Origin: Dysgonomonas mossii
GTDB taxonomy: Bacteria; Bacteroidota; Bacteroidia; Bacteroidales; Dysgonomonadaceae
Reading direction: 5' to 3'
NCBI RefSeq assembly: GCF_004569505.1
Contig: NZ_SPPK01000005.1
Coordinates: forward strand, 1-64,000
Length of the DNA stretch: 64,000 bases
Part shown: one piece after another, positions 17,889 through 26,479 of the stretch
Position numbering within the stretch: position 1 is the stretch's first letter
Layout: every line of letters starts with the position of its first letter
Notes under the pieces: model-generated
Seen by the model: only the letters and a program-made list of their open reading frames with translations
Told to the model about the DNA's origin: nothing
Database searches by the model: none
Made by a program: the position numbers and the translations under genes

Positions 17889-19241
17889 ATGAAACAAATA
17901 TCGAAACGAAGTACATTCGCTGTACTTTTCTATATCAATAAATCCAAAGTAAAGAAAAACGGTCAATGTCCAATAATGGGGCGTATCACCATAGACTCAG
18001 AAATCACCCAATTTAGTGCCAAGATAGAGGTGAATCCCTCTCTTTGGGATGCCAAATCGGGCAGAGCAACAGGAAAAAGCAAAGAAACTACAAGTATTAA
18101 TCGGAAGCTCGATAAATTGGATGCACAGATTAGGGAACATTACAATCGCATGGTATTGGAAGATGCATATGTTACTGCCGAGAGTGTGAAAAATGCTTTG
18201 AATGGCATTGGGGCAAAAGCAACCAATCTATTACAATTGTTTAGAGAGCATAACGAAGAATTTAAACTTCGGGTAGGTGTAAACCGTGTATATGATACTT
18301 ATTATTTATACCTGCTAACCTATAGACATTTGGCAACCTTCATTCAACGACACTATCAAATGGATGATATACCCTTGTGCCAATTGAACCAACGTTTTAT
18401 AGATGACTTTGATTTTTACTTACGTGTGGATAAACGAATGACAACATATACTGTGCTAAATCATATTATTCCTCTCCGAAAAATGATAAAGAGAGCAATT
18501 AGCCAAGATACACTTAAACGTGATCCTTTTATCAATTATGTACCAGAAATACCAATAAAGAAAAGACGACATTTGACAGCAGAGGAATTTCAAAAGATGC
18601 TGAATACTACTATTGAAAATAAATCGTTGAGTCGTACTCGTGATATGTTTCTCTTCTCCTGTTTCAGCGGATTATCGTATGCAGATATGAAGAATCTGTC
18701 AGAGAAGCATTTACTAACAGAAACTGATAGTTCTTTGTGGATTAAGATAGAACGGCAGAAAACCAAGACCGAATGTAATATCAGGCTATTGAGTGTTGCT
18801 GTTCAAATTATTGAGAAATACAAATCGGAACGAAAAAGCGATAAAATATTCAACATGATAGCTCTATCAAATATTGACCGAAACTTGAAAAAGATTGCAA
18901 CTCTCTGTGGTATAGAATCTAATCTGAGCTACCACATGGGAAGACATACGTATGCAACCCAAGTCTGTATCTCACAAGGAGTTCCGATTGAAACACTTTC
19001 TAAAATGATGGGGCATCGTTCCATCCAAACGACACAAATCTATGCTAAAATCACGAACCAAAAGGTCAATGAGGATATGAAAATCCTCTCTGGTCGGATT
19101 GAGAATAAATATGAAATGCCGAAAGATGATATACCCGAATTTACCCACAATCAGTATTCTTTTGACAAAGAAGCTGGAAGGGTTGTCTATATCGAAAGGG
19201 GCGAAGGAAAAGATTATGAAAGACGAAAGAAGCAATTATAA
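17889..19241 (+). CDS. tyrosine recombinase / integrase (second of tandem pair)
   Basis: A 450-residue integrase. The catalytic residues H349, R352, H376 and Y385 are visible. Arg I is replaced in FSGLSYADM. The protein continues about 55 residues beyond the usual end with a charged tail (EFTHNQYSFDKEAGRVVY), which may mediate protein contacts. The catalytic sequence is clearly diverged from the preceding integrase, so this is not a recent duplication. The gene is convergent with the AbiTii genes and only 22 bases separate their stops; no terminator is visible between. Confidence 0.93.
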   Translation: MKQISKRSTFAVLFYINKSKVKKNGQCPIMGRITIDSEITQFSAKIEVNPSLWDAKSGRATGKSKETTSINRKLDKLDAQIREHYNRMVLEDAYVTAESVKNALNGIGAKATNLLQLFREHNEEFKLRVGVNRVYDTYYLYLLTYRHLATFIQRHYQMDDIPLCQLNQRFIDDFDFYLRVDKRMTTYTVLNHIIPLRKMIKRAISQDTLKRDPFINYVPEIPIKKRRHLTAEEFQKMLNTTIENKSLSRTRDMFLFSCFSGLSYADMKNLSEKHLLTETDSSLWIKIERQKTKTECNIRLLSVAVQIIEKYKSERKSDKIFNMIALSNIDRNLKKIATLCGIESNLSYHMGRHTYATQVCISQGVPIETLSKMMGHRSIQTTQIYAKITNQKVNEDMKILSGRIENKYEMPKDDIPEFTHNQYSFDKEAGRVVYIERGEGKDYERRKKQL

Positions 19242-19263
19242 TCAAATAGCTCTTTTATCTACA

Positions 19264-19926
19264 CTACAAATTTCCTTTTTGGTTGTTATTATTTCCAATA
19301 TTAATAATGTTGTTGTTCCCGCTATTATTAATTATATTTTGAATTATACTGTTCGCTTCATCTCGCTTTTTTATCAATTCATTCAACTCTATTTCATATC
19401 CAAATTCATTTTCTAAACTTAGTATTAAATCTAGAGCAGTGTTTCGGATATTAGTAGTTATTTGTTTTATCTGATCTATTGTAACGCTTTTGTATACAGA
19501 ATAGGCAGAAAAGTAAGGATTCCCTTTTTGTCTGTATAGATCATTTATTAGTTCAAGAACCTCTGTGGGAACAGCTATTTGTAAATTCTCATTTTTCAAA
19601 ACAAATGATTCTAAAGCTCCAATACCATTGAAAAAGTCAACATGCTCTAATATGTCTTTAATCTTTGCATCTAGACCGAGTAAGGCGAAAGGATGATTCT
19701 TGCATTCTGTATTTCCATTCAAATTGTTACCCATCAGCAAACTTGTACAAATTCTATATTCAGGTATAGAATCTCCTTTATTATAGCCTGATAACTCTTT
19801 ATTGACCCATTCTAACAATTGAGTACTTTGTAGCCTTGATGCCAGAACTTTAATTTGTAAAAAAGAAGATGTTAAAGGCTTACTATCATCAGATAATAGA
19901 TTAATGATATTTGTTAATATATTCAT
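19264..19926 (-). CDS. AbiTii-domain protein, short form
   Basis: A 220-residue protein whose N-terminal 185 residues match the AbiTii domain pattern: LKVLASRLQSTQLLEWVNKELSGY, then IPEYRI, then a helical segment with NTALDLILSLENEFGYEI. AbiTii is named as a putative abortive-infection module. The C-terminus is a low-complexity Asn/Gly/Ile stretch (NNSGNNNIINIGNNNN) with no effector domain. It is 13 bases downstream of a longer paralog with the same N-terminus. The short form could be a regulator or decoy of the long form. Biochemical function is unknown. Confidence 0.8.
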   Translation of the reverse strand: MNILTNIINLLSDDSKPLTSSFLQIKVLASRLQSTQLLEWVNKELSGYNKGDSIPEYRICTSLLMGNNLNGNTECKNHPFALLGLDAKIKDILEHVDFFNGIGALESFVLKNENLQIAVPTEVLELINDLYRQKGNPYFSAYSVYKSVTIDQIKQITTNIRNTALDLILSLENEFGYEIELNELIKKRDEANSIIQNIINNSGNNNIINIGNNNNQKGNL

Positions 19927-19939
19927 TCTTTATTCATAG

Positions 19940-20866
19940 TTATAGTCCATAATATTTCATTAGTGAATCAGCAAGTAAAGTACCTGCTGCACCAATTCCT
20001 ATTTGCCAAGTTCCATCTACAGCTTTCCCAACCATTTTTTTTATCCAATCATTAACTTTCGTGCCAAATTGATTATTAGAGTACACAGTCGGCTCTTCAA
20101 CTAAAATACATTCTAGCTCTTCGATATCTTCATCTTGAATTCCATTATTCCGAAGGGTTTCTTTGAGATGTTCAATGTTAGACTTGGTAATTGTTACGGT
20201 ATTTTCTATCTTATTCTTATTTCCTGTATTTATAAGATTACCATCTCCTGTATTTGTTATAATCGTTTGATTCATAATATTATTTATAGTTTTATTAGCA
20301 ATGTCTTTTTTATTTATCAACTCATTCATTTCAATTTCATAACCTAAAGTTTCTTCCAATTTTAATACTAAATTTAAAGCATAAAAACGTACCCCTGCCA
20401 ATAATTCTTTAACGGAAGTAATACTCGTTTCTGCCCATACAGAGTATGTTGAAAAATAATGGTTTCCTTGACCTATATAGTAATTATCAATATATTGTCC
20501 TATAGATGGTGGAACTGAGTAACGCATAGACTTTTCGTTAGAGACACTTTCTAATGATGCAATATCTTGAAAAAACTTAATTTCCTTCACAATATCTCTA
20601 ATACTTTTAGGAAATACAGATAGAGGAACATTTTGATTGGTCATCTTCCAATTACCATTCATATAGTTACATTTTATAACGCAAGAGTGTTTACGGTATT
20701 CTGGAAGTTTGTCTCCATCAGCATAACCATTAATTTCTTTGTCAATCCATTTTGACAATTCACTATTATTCAGTCTAGATGATAATACTTTCAATTTTAA
20801 GAGAGCTGAGGATAAGGAGTTTTGTCCATCAGAAAGCAAATCTACTATTTCAGTTAATATGTTCAT
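19940..20866 (-). CDS. AbiTii-domain protein with C-terminal effector-like tail
   Basis: I start at ATG 20866, which aligns with the paralog's start; a TTG at 20893 is less likely. About 308 residues: an AbiTii domain (about 1-190), an Asn/Gly/Thr/Ile low-complexity linker with ITNTGDGNLINTGNKN, then a helix-rich tail ending IGIGAAGTLLADSLMKYYG. That Gly/Ala-rich amphipathic end resembles the membrane-active or oligomerising tails of small effectors; this is my inference. The paired short paralog lies immediately downstream. A TATATTTG box is 46 bases upstream. Most likely an abortive-infection component. Confidence 0.78.
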   Translation of the reverse strand: MNILTEIVDLLSDGQNSLSSALLKLKVLSSRLNNSELSKWIDKEINGYADGDKLPEYRKHSCVIKCNYMNGNWKMTNQNVPLSVFPKSIRDIVKEIKFFQDIASLESVSNEKSMRYSVPPSIGQYIDNYYIGQGNHYFSTYSVWAETSITSVKELLAGVRFYALNLVLKLEETLGYEIEMNELINKKDIANKTINNIMNQTIITNTGDGNLINTGNKNKIENTVTITKSNIEHLKETLRNNGIQDEDIEELECILVEEPTVYSNNQFGTKVNDWIKKMVGKAVDGTWQIGIGAAGTLLADSLMKYYGL

Positions 20867-20911
20867 GTTATGAATGATTATTGATTTTGACAATTGCTAA
20901 TCAATTTATAA

Positions 20912-20919
20912 CAAATATA
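20912..20919 (-). promoter_or_regulatory. Bacteroidales -7 box for AbiTii operon
   Basis: The minus strand reads TATATTTG, an exact TAnnTTTG match, 46 bases before the ATG at 20866. Confidence 0.5.
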
Positions 20920-20974
20920 GTATTTTTGGCAACGACTTCATATATATTATAATACTAAGTGGCTTTCTCGGCAG

Positions 20975-21074
20975 AAGTTATTATCGGACAAGCGGTTATT
21001 CTGCGGGCTACCGCCCCTCAAAACGGCAGGGTAGCTATAAGCGGAAATAACCGAACTTGGACGGTAAATAACTT
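20975..21074. ncRNA. compact nested-hairpin element, possible structured RNA or DNA site
   Basis: Three nested perfect or near-perfect stems are visible. AAGTTATT (20975-20982) pairs with AATAACTT (21067-21074). CGGTTATT (20993-21000) pairs with AATAACCG (21046-21053). GCTACCGCC (21007-21015) pairs with GGCAGGGTAGC (21025-21035) with a two-base bulge. The segment is clearly more GC-rich than its surroundings and encodes no plausible protein. It lies between two leftward defense-type genes. It could be a regulatory RNA, a transfer or replication site, or a recombination site. Confidence 0.5.
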
Positions 21075-21135
21075 TTGAAGCAGTCGTACTAATATCCCTG
21101 CTTGGGGGGCTTTAGATACAAGGGTTGCTTCTTTT

Positions 21136-22545
21136 CTAATCTTCAGGAAGTTTTGAAATAAGGATAATTTGGTTTCCAAATTCTTTATCTAATCGTCCCA
21201 AAGACATATTTCTATTGTTTACTATAGAAAGTACATTCTCACCTTCGTTTAAAATAGTTAACGTTTGTTCTATTCTCACATCAAAGATCCCATAATCACT
21301 GAAATACAACTCATGGAGTGCTTGATTATGAAAGTCTTTAATAAATAAATCTGTTAATTTTTGGACAAACATTTGAGTATGCCCCTTATCTACATTCTCA
21401 GCGATAGTCGTTCCATTTGGTGACCGATAACGAGTCAAATCTTCATCAGGATGTATAGCATAGGCAAGAGCAGAGGGTGAATGTTTTATTAAAAAAAGAC
21501 ATTCTCTTCTTTGTTTTTCAGACACTTTTATCTTACACTGAATATCCAAAACTTTAGTAAATAATTCTTCATTAATTTTTTCTGAAAACCACTTTCTCCC
21601 GAGCAATCTTACAGGTAATATCTCTGAATATATATATTTGAAGAACTCAATTAAGCTATCTATATCAAACTCCTTCAAATAATATTTCTCTTCTGATTCA
21701 ATCGCAAAACTATTATTTCTAAGTGCATTTCCTATTTCATCTTTGGTTGCTTTCTCATTTGACTTTTGTGTAGTTATATCTTCATATTGTGCAAAAACTT
21801 TATCTATACTTAGTGGTTTTGACGCATCCATAAGAATACTTAATGCCACTTTCTCAATATTGATACGTCTGTTACGTGCCTCATTCTCCTGTTCAATATC
21901 AATATAACCTGTATATTCTGTGTTTTTATCCAATAATTCTACAATGATCTCTAATTCTTTGCTATTTAGCTGGGTCGCATTTTTCTTCAATACGGTAAAC
22001 CCTCCTTCAATGAAACCTACAATCCAGTATATAGCTTGATCATAATACGCCAAGCTTATGATAGAGATACTCTTGTCCGTAAATCTTTTTACATATGATT
22101 CTATAGATTGTGCAGAAGTTAGGTTGTATTCCTTTGTTAGAAATTCTATTATATCGTCACCGACCATCAGATTAACTAATCCTCTATCTTTTATTTCATT
22201 ATAAGAACCTATAACATTGCCATTTGCCCCAGATAATGCTATCATTAACCCTGTAGTGTGATCATTTTTTAATTTTTCAACATAAACCTTTCCTATAAAT
22301 TTCATCCAATCAGTAATATTTATAGGGTTACTATGTGCTTTACATTCACATATAACTTGATATTCAATATAATTTGTAGCAAGTGGCATCTTATATGAGG
22401 CAACAGCATCAAATTCACTTCCTCCTGAAACAATTACATTTCCAGCAATATTGCTGTACCCTTGTTTTTCAAGCATTTCCTTTGTAAGAATTTCTAATTG
22501 TGTCCCTTTATCGTCATTGGTGTTACCAAGGATATATAATTTCAT
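21136..22545 (-). CDS. PD-(D/E)XK restriction-endonuclease-like protein
   Basis: I start at ATG 22545 (MKLYILGNTNDDKG); a TTG at 22662 overlapping the previous stop is possible but less likely. About 469 residues. The N-terminal domain has an Mrr/PD-(D/E)XK nuclease layout: LEILTKEMLEKQGY, then GGSEFDAVA with the catalytic D, then QVICECKAH with the E-x-K pair. The rest is unassigned helical and beta sequence, probably target recognition or regulation. It follows the mobilization gene and precedes the nested-hairpin element and AbiTii genes. A restriction-like defense role is inferred from the fold and location. Confidence 0.75.
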   Translation of the reverse strand: MKLYILGNTNDDKGTQLEILTKEMLEKQGYSNIAGNVIVSGGSEFDAVASYKMPLATNYIEYQVICECKAHSNPINITDWMKFIGKVYVEKLKNDHTTGLMIALSGANGNVIGSYNEIKDRGLVNLMVGDDIIEFLTKEYNLTSAQSIESYVKRFTDKSISIISLAYYDQAIYWIVGFIEGGFTVLKKNATQLNSKELEIIVELLDKNTEYTGYIDIEQENEARNRRINIEKVALSILMDASKPLSIDKVFAQYEDITTQKSNEKATKDEIGNALRNNSFAIESEEKYYLKEFDIDSLIEFFKYIYSEILPVRLLGRKWFSEKINEELFTKVLDIQCKIKVSEKQRRECLFLIKHSPSALAYAIHPDEDLTRYRSPNGTTIAENVDKGHTQMFVQKLTDLFIKDFHNQALHELYFSDYGIFDVRIEQTLTILNEGENVLSIVNNRNMSLGRLDKEFGNQIILISKLPED

Positions 22546-22658
22546 AGCTATTACTCTTTTATAGAATCTAAAAGTAACCATATTTTTCATCCTTTTTATA
22601 GAATCTAAGACTATTCTTCTCGTTACATTTAAATTCTGATCAAATTTGATATTCCTCT

Positions 22659-23456
22659 TCAAAGCCCTCGTTTTGGATTCTGCTTTTTCTCTTTCTTCCG
22701 CTTTAAGTTTTCATCCTTGCCTACCTGCACATCTGCATTCAAGCTAATCTCCATATTCTCTTTTTCACGGGTAAGCATTTTTTCCTGTAAGGCTATCTGC
22801 TCATCTATACTGCCGTTCTTCATCGTGTTGTAATATTCAAAGGTTTCTGTCAAAGGTCTGTTATAGCTAAATAGCTTATCAAGCCCTTGTTCTGCTTGTT
22901 GAAAGAGATTCGTTCTATCAAAACCTCTCTTAACTGTTCCTTTCTTGGTATCCTTGTGATTAGTGAGCGGAGAAAGTTTTATCTTGTTAGATTGGTCTTT
23001 CCGACTGACAATCAAATGACAATGCATATTATTTTGGTTCTCTGACCGATCTCTATCAAAGTGTATCTTCCCATAGAACTTGATATCTTCTGCTGATAAC
23101 CCTTTGTTGAAATTCTTAGCATATTCAGGAATAAAGACCTCCCGAATATATCTTCTCATGGCTTCTGCTTGCTCTTCTTCTGTACTTCCCATTGCTTGGA
23201 GTTCTTTAGCCGATGGACTAACATGAATAGCATAAAACTTAGCATCCGTTTTGAGTAACTGAGCTTTATTGCTATCTATATCTTTTACTACCTGTGATTT
23301 GTAAAGGTTATCTTCGGTCAGGTTGAAAAAGCCTTCTGTATAAATACCTTGCTCCATACGTTGCATATCCTCATGCTCGAGGTAACTGCATAGCCTTCTG
23401 CTACTACCTGCATTGTTGTATGTTCCTTTGGACGGTGGTGGGAAATCTATATTCAT
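22659..23456 (-). CDS. BtgB/DUF5712-type mobilization protein (relaxase-like)
   Basis: A 265-residue mobilization protein. The central HFDRDRSENQNNMHCHLIVSRKD has the spaced H...HxH typical of relaxase metal sites. A conserved N-terminus (PPSKGTYNNAGSSRRLCSYLE) and KKGTVKRGFDR are further family marks. It presumably nicks or binds oriT with the BtgA partner encoded 3 bases upstream. No separate coupling protein or secretion genes are present, so transfer would need a resident conjugative element. The C-terminus is very basic (KRKKEKKQNPKR). Confidence 0.85.
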   Translation of the reverse strand: MNIDFPPPSKGTYNNAGSSRRLCSYLEHEDMQRMEQGIYTEGFFNLTEDNLYKSQVVKDIDSNKAQLLKTDAKFYAIHVSPSAKELQAMGSTEEEQAEAMRRYIREVFIPEYAKNFNKGLSAEDIKFYGKIHFDRDRSENQNNMHCHLIVSRKDQSNKIKLSPLTNHKDTKKGTVKRGFDRTNLFQQAEQGLDKLFSYNRPLTETFEYYNTMKNGSIDEQIALQEKMLTREKENMEISLNADVQVGKDENLKRKKEKKQNPKRGL

Positions 23457-23459
23457 GGC

Positions 23460-24047
23460 TTACTTTTCGTTTATCAGGTCGATAATCTCACTTCTTAAAT
23501 TTTCCTTCCGCTTACCATCCATTACTCCGCAGGCTGATAGTTCCGAGTAAAGTGAAATCAGTTTTAACAACTTCTTATTATCTCTTTGTCTTGCTTGAGA
23601 TAAGGAGTTGATAACTTTGGAATGGCTTATTATTACCTCTGCAACTTTGCTAAACTGTTCATCTAATTTTCTCAATACATTAACAAGCGTGTTTTTTGAG
23701 TTGGCTATTTCTGAATCCAGTTTTTCGGATATAGTTTTAACAACTGTATCAAATTTTACGGCTATGGAATTGCTTGTGCGTATCATCGGATTGAGTTGTT
23801 CTTCTTCGTAGTGGCGGATAAAGCGGATAATATCATCCTGCCGTTTGTTAATCTTGGATAGCTCCGACTTAACAGATTCGGGAGCATCGGCAGGATTGAT
23901 ATGAGCTTTATCGATATACCGAAAAGCTAATTTTACAACTTCGCTCTTTTTCAGCGAATAGCGTTTGCCGATTTTATTTATTAACTGTCCTGTTTCCTTG
24001 TCTATGGAAACGGTGGTATATATTGTTTTTCTATCTTGATTTTGCAT
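23460..24047 (-). CDS. BfmA/BtgA-family mobilization accessory protein
   Basis: A 195-residue protein. The N-terminal ribbon-helix-helix-like region (YTTVSIDKETGQLINKIGKRYSLKKSEVVKLAFRYI) is typical of BtgA/BfmA mobilization factors that bind oriT beside the relaxase. A long coiled-coil segment at about 60-160 follows. It is encoded 3 bases upstream of the BtgB-like gene, in the same operon. The hairpin-rich region immediately upstream is the likely oriT. Confidence 0.85.
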   Translation of the reverse strand: MQNQDRKTIYTTVSIDKETGQLINKIGKRYSLKKSEVVKLAFRYIDKAHINPADAPESVKSELSKINKRQDDIIRFIRHYEEEQLNPMIRTSNSIAVKFDTVVKTISEKLDSEIANSKNTLVNVLRKLDEQFSKVAEVIISHSKVINSLSQARQRDNKKLLKLISLYSELSACGVMDGKRKENLRSEIIDLINEK

Positions 24048-24077
24048 AGTAATTACTTTTTAATGGAAAATCACATT

Positions 24078-24183
24078 GTTAAACTATTGGTTATAAGAGT
24101 TTAACAAAATACACTTATTAGAAGTGTAATTACAGTGCTTGTTCTTAAAGTACTAAAGCCGAAGGCTTTGCCCCGAAGGGCAA
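24078..24183. other. oriT-like hairpin cluster
   Basis: Four inverted repeats are stacked upstream of the mobilization operon. GTTAAACT/AGTTTAAC is at 24078-24085 and 24098-24105. TACACTT/AAGTGTA is at 24110-24116 and 24122-24128. AAAGCC/GGCTTT is at 24155-24160 and 24164-24169. TTGCCC/GGGCAA is at 24168-24173 and 24178-24183. Position just before btgA-type genes is where oriT lies in related Bacteroides elements. The nick site cannot be assigned from sequence. The remaining bases to 24327 hold no gene. Confidence 0.6.
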
Positions 24184-24327
24184 GAGGAGAACAGGACGAT
24201 AGTCCAGTTCCCTCTTGCTTAATTCAGCAAAAACAAAAAGAGCGGTAAGTGATGTTGTTTTAAGCTGAATGCGGAGTGGTAATGCAAGGCGGTTGACCAA
24301 ACATAGCCTTCATTGATTTGCATCAAA

Positions 24328-24675
24328 TTACACAGATGCATCATTTTGGGTCTTATCCTTTGGATGCTTCTTTTCGAAGCTTTTGAAAGTACCCAAATCC
24401 ATATGTTCACGAACGAATTTCTGAACATCATTTATCCGATAATAGGTTTTATGACCTATTGAAAAATAGGGAAGTTTGCCACTTGTTCGATACCTTCGGA
24501 GTGTCCTATACGAGACTTTCAACAGGAATGCTAAATCCTGATTATCCATAATCTTCTCGTTTTCTTCCAGTACATCTTTGGTTTGGGTAAAAGATTTAAG
24601 GTCTTTGCCTATCTCGTTTAGCTTGGTGGATAATTTCTCCATCCAAGACACAAAATCATTATTGTCTAAATACAT
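24328..24675 (-). CDS. helix-turn-helix protein, excisionase-like
   Basis: A 115-residue protein. A helical N-terminus (about 1-42) is followed by an Xis/MerR-type HTH: MDNQDLAFLLKVSYRTLRRYR, then a wing SIGHKTYYRINDVQKFV. A charged tail follows. It is encoded just outside the oriT-like region and reads toward it. Similar proteins regulate excision or mobilization in Bacteroides elements, or bend attachment-site DNA. Which role applies here is not decidable from sequence. Confidence 0.75.
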   Translation of the reverse strand: MYLDNNDFVSWMEKLSTKLNEIGKDLKSFTQTKDVLEENEKIMDNQDLAFLLKVSYRTLRRYRTSGKLPYFSIGHKTYYRINDVQKFVREHMDLGTFKSFEKKHPKDKTQNDASV

Positions 24676-24756
24676 AATTCTCTGTTTTTGAAATTAATAT
24701 TCTGATTAATTCCAATCGATTGGTAAAGCAAAGCTCGGACAATAGATGACACAAAA

Positions 24757-24784
24757 ATAGGGGAATCCCTATTGACTCCCCTAT
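24757..24784 (-). terminator. terminator after the RteC-like gene
   Basis: ATAGGGGA (24757-24764) pairs with TCCCCTAT (24777-24784) around a 12-base loop. On the leftward transcript it is followed by five U's. It lies 40 bases past the stop at 24825. Confidence 0.72.
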
Positions 24785-24824
24785 AAGTTATTTGTAATGT
24801 ATTAAATATCAGCATTCTGAAAAC

Positions 24825-25446
24825 TCATCTTTTTTCATCTTGTTTTCCGTCCGCTCTAATGATAAGGTTTTTCAGATAATCTAACGCTCTAGTTAGGTTA
24901 TAAGGCTTTCGGCTGAATACTCTCGCTTTGGATTTGTAGGCGTTTCCAAACTGAAAATTGAAAGCTATTTCTAAGGTTTGGGCAATGTGAATAAACGGAA
25001 CAGGCTGTCCTTTCTCATTAACGAATTGACCAGAGTACTCAAAGGAGATAGCAAACTCTCCCATACTATCAATCCCCAAGCCTTCTTTAGACTTAGGGAT
25101 AAAATAGATTTTGGATTTTAAAGATTTTGAAGCTCTAGGAATAGAGCTATGTGTCGATTTTAGCAAATCAATTTCGGATTCTAGATACCAAATTGCTTTC
25201 TGACAATATAGATTTTCAAGTGCATTTTCCCCCCTGCTCGCATAAAATATGTGTTTGTAATGTCTTAAACTCTATGCGAGTAATACTCAATTTCCGAAAG
25301 ATTGTTTGATAATCTGTTTCGGATTGATTTAAGGTTTCTACTTTTTTTATAAAGGCTTCATAGGCTTGTTGCATTTCATGGTTTGTTACTGTTAGTCTAC
25401 TCTTTTCTAATAAATAGAATAATTCTGGTTTTGCTAATTGATCCAT
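24825..25446 (-). CDS. RteC-like regulator in two frames, possible programmed -1 frameshift
   Basis: Two overlapping frames make one protein of about 207 residues. Frame 0 runs from ATG 25446 through a helical region and stops at 25216. A -1 shift at 25225-25231 continues as LENLYCQKAIWYLESEIDLL into the second part. That part resembles the RteC C-terminal domain: SGQFVNEKGQ, then GNAYKSKARVFSRKPYNLTRALDYL. RteC proteins regulate excision and transfer genes of CTnDOT-type elements. The junction is exactly G GGA AAA in the correct phase, a classical slippery heptamer, inside a G6A4 run. A programmed shift, phase variation or a simple indel are all possible. The RteC assignment is moderate. Confidence 0.6.
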
Positions 25447-25510
25447 AGTTATATATTTAAATGAATACTAAAAGTCTCTTCCTTATATAATTGGATAATT
25501 AGTGGTGGCT

Positions 25511-26473
25511 TTAGCTCTTATATTTAAGTTTTTCTTCGAAATCAGACAAATAGGGAGTTTGTATATTGTGATTTTTCCCACAATCAATTATATCATTCAA
25601 CATCTTTTGCATTTCATCTGGTGAATGTTGGGTATGCCCATCGAACATCAGACAAAGGGCTTCATTACTATACACTTTCTTTGCAATAGCTGTCCCGATA
25701 AATAAAGGGAGATAATATAGTTTATTTGATTTCTCAGACTTTGAATCGAATCCGATCTTGGAGCAGATTTTCAATCCTTCCCGAATAGCTTTAAATGTAT
25801 GGCGAAGTATTTCTGTATCACTCGAAAAAGCTTTTCCACCGCCTGCCATTATTATCCCTGCGGACAAACCTGCTGCAACGGCATAATGAGTGATAAGCCA
25901 GACTTTGATTTGTTTATATAACATCGGTTTCAAGTTGGATTTTTCTAAAGCATCAGCTATTTTCTGTACACGGGGAGTTATTGATCCATCTGTTTCTCCT
26001 AAAGGAGTATGAGAGTACTTTAAACCCGATATAGCACTGTGTATCACATTATTTTCTCTTCCTCCTCCTGCCATAAATGGAAACCCGAATAAATATTGAT
26101 TGGGTGATAGATATTTTTCAATTTCACGAAAATCATCAATCCACATATTCAGGAAGAATAAGATATGTGCTTGTCCTGCTGATTCTTTTAGTATGGGGAG
26201 TATTTCTGTTAAGTGTAGATTATTGGTAGTAACGATGATATATTCAAAATCGTTATCTACCAAAAGACAATCTATTACTTTAGGGCGAAAGACAATCTCT
26301 TTGACAATCTTTGTCCCACTTCTAAAATCAGAATAATTGATTGTAATACCCTCTTGTTTTATGCTCTCTTTTTTGCCAGGTCGTACCAAAACAGTTATGT
26401 CGCACCCTGCTTCGGATAGTTGCCATCCGTATGTACATCCGACAATGCCTGCACCATAAATCAGTATCTTCAT
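25511..26473 (-). CDS. ketopantoate-reductase-family oxidoreductase
   Basis: A 320-residue protein of the ApbA/PanE superfamily. The N-terminal Rossmann fold begins MKILIYGAGIVGCTYGWQL with the GxGxxG nucleotide site. The catalytic C-terminal helical domain includes the Lys-containing KQIKVWLITHYA segment. Classical PanE reduces ketopantoate with NADPH in pantothenate synthesis, but many relatives act on other 2-oxo acids. Presence on a mobile element beside a ketoacyl-ACP synthase suggests a specialised reductase. It lies 6 bases downstream of the AraC-type regulator on the same strand. Confidence 0.82.
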   Translation of the reverse strand: MKILIYGAGIVGCTYGWQLSEAGCDITVLVRPGKKESIKQEGITINYSDFRSGTKIVKEIVFRPKVIDCLLVDNDFEYIIVTTNNLHLTEILPILKESAGQAHILFFLNMWIDDFREIEKYLSPNQYLFGFPFMAGGGRENNVIHSAISGLKYSHTPLGETDGSITPRVQKIADALEKSNLKPMLYKQIKVWLITHYAVAAGLSAGIIMAGGGKAFSSDTEILRHTFKAIREGLKICSKIGFDSKSEKSNKLYYLPLFIGTAIAKKVYSNEALCLMFDGHTQHSPDEMQKMLNDIIDCGKNHNIQTPYLSDFEEKLKYKS

Positions 26474-26479
26474 AAGAAT

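Noticed and set aside
21136..22662. TTG start 117 bases upstream for the endonuclease
   Set aside because: Extra 39 residues look like noncoding translation; MKLYILGN at 22545 looks like a natural start.
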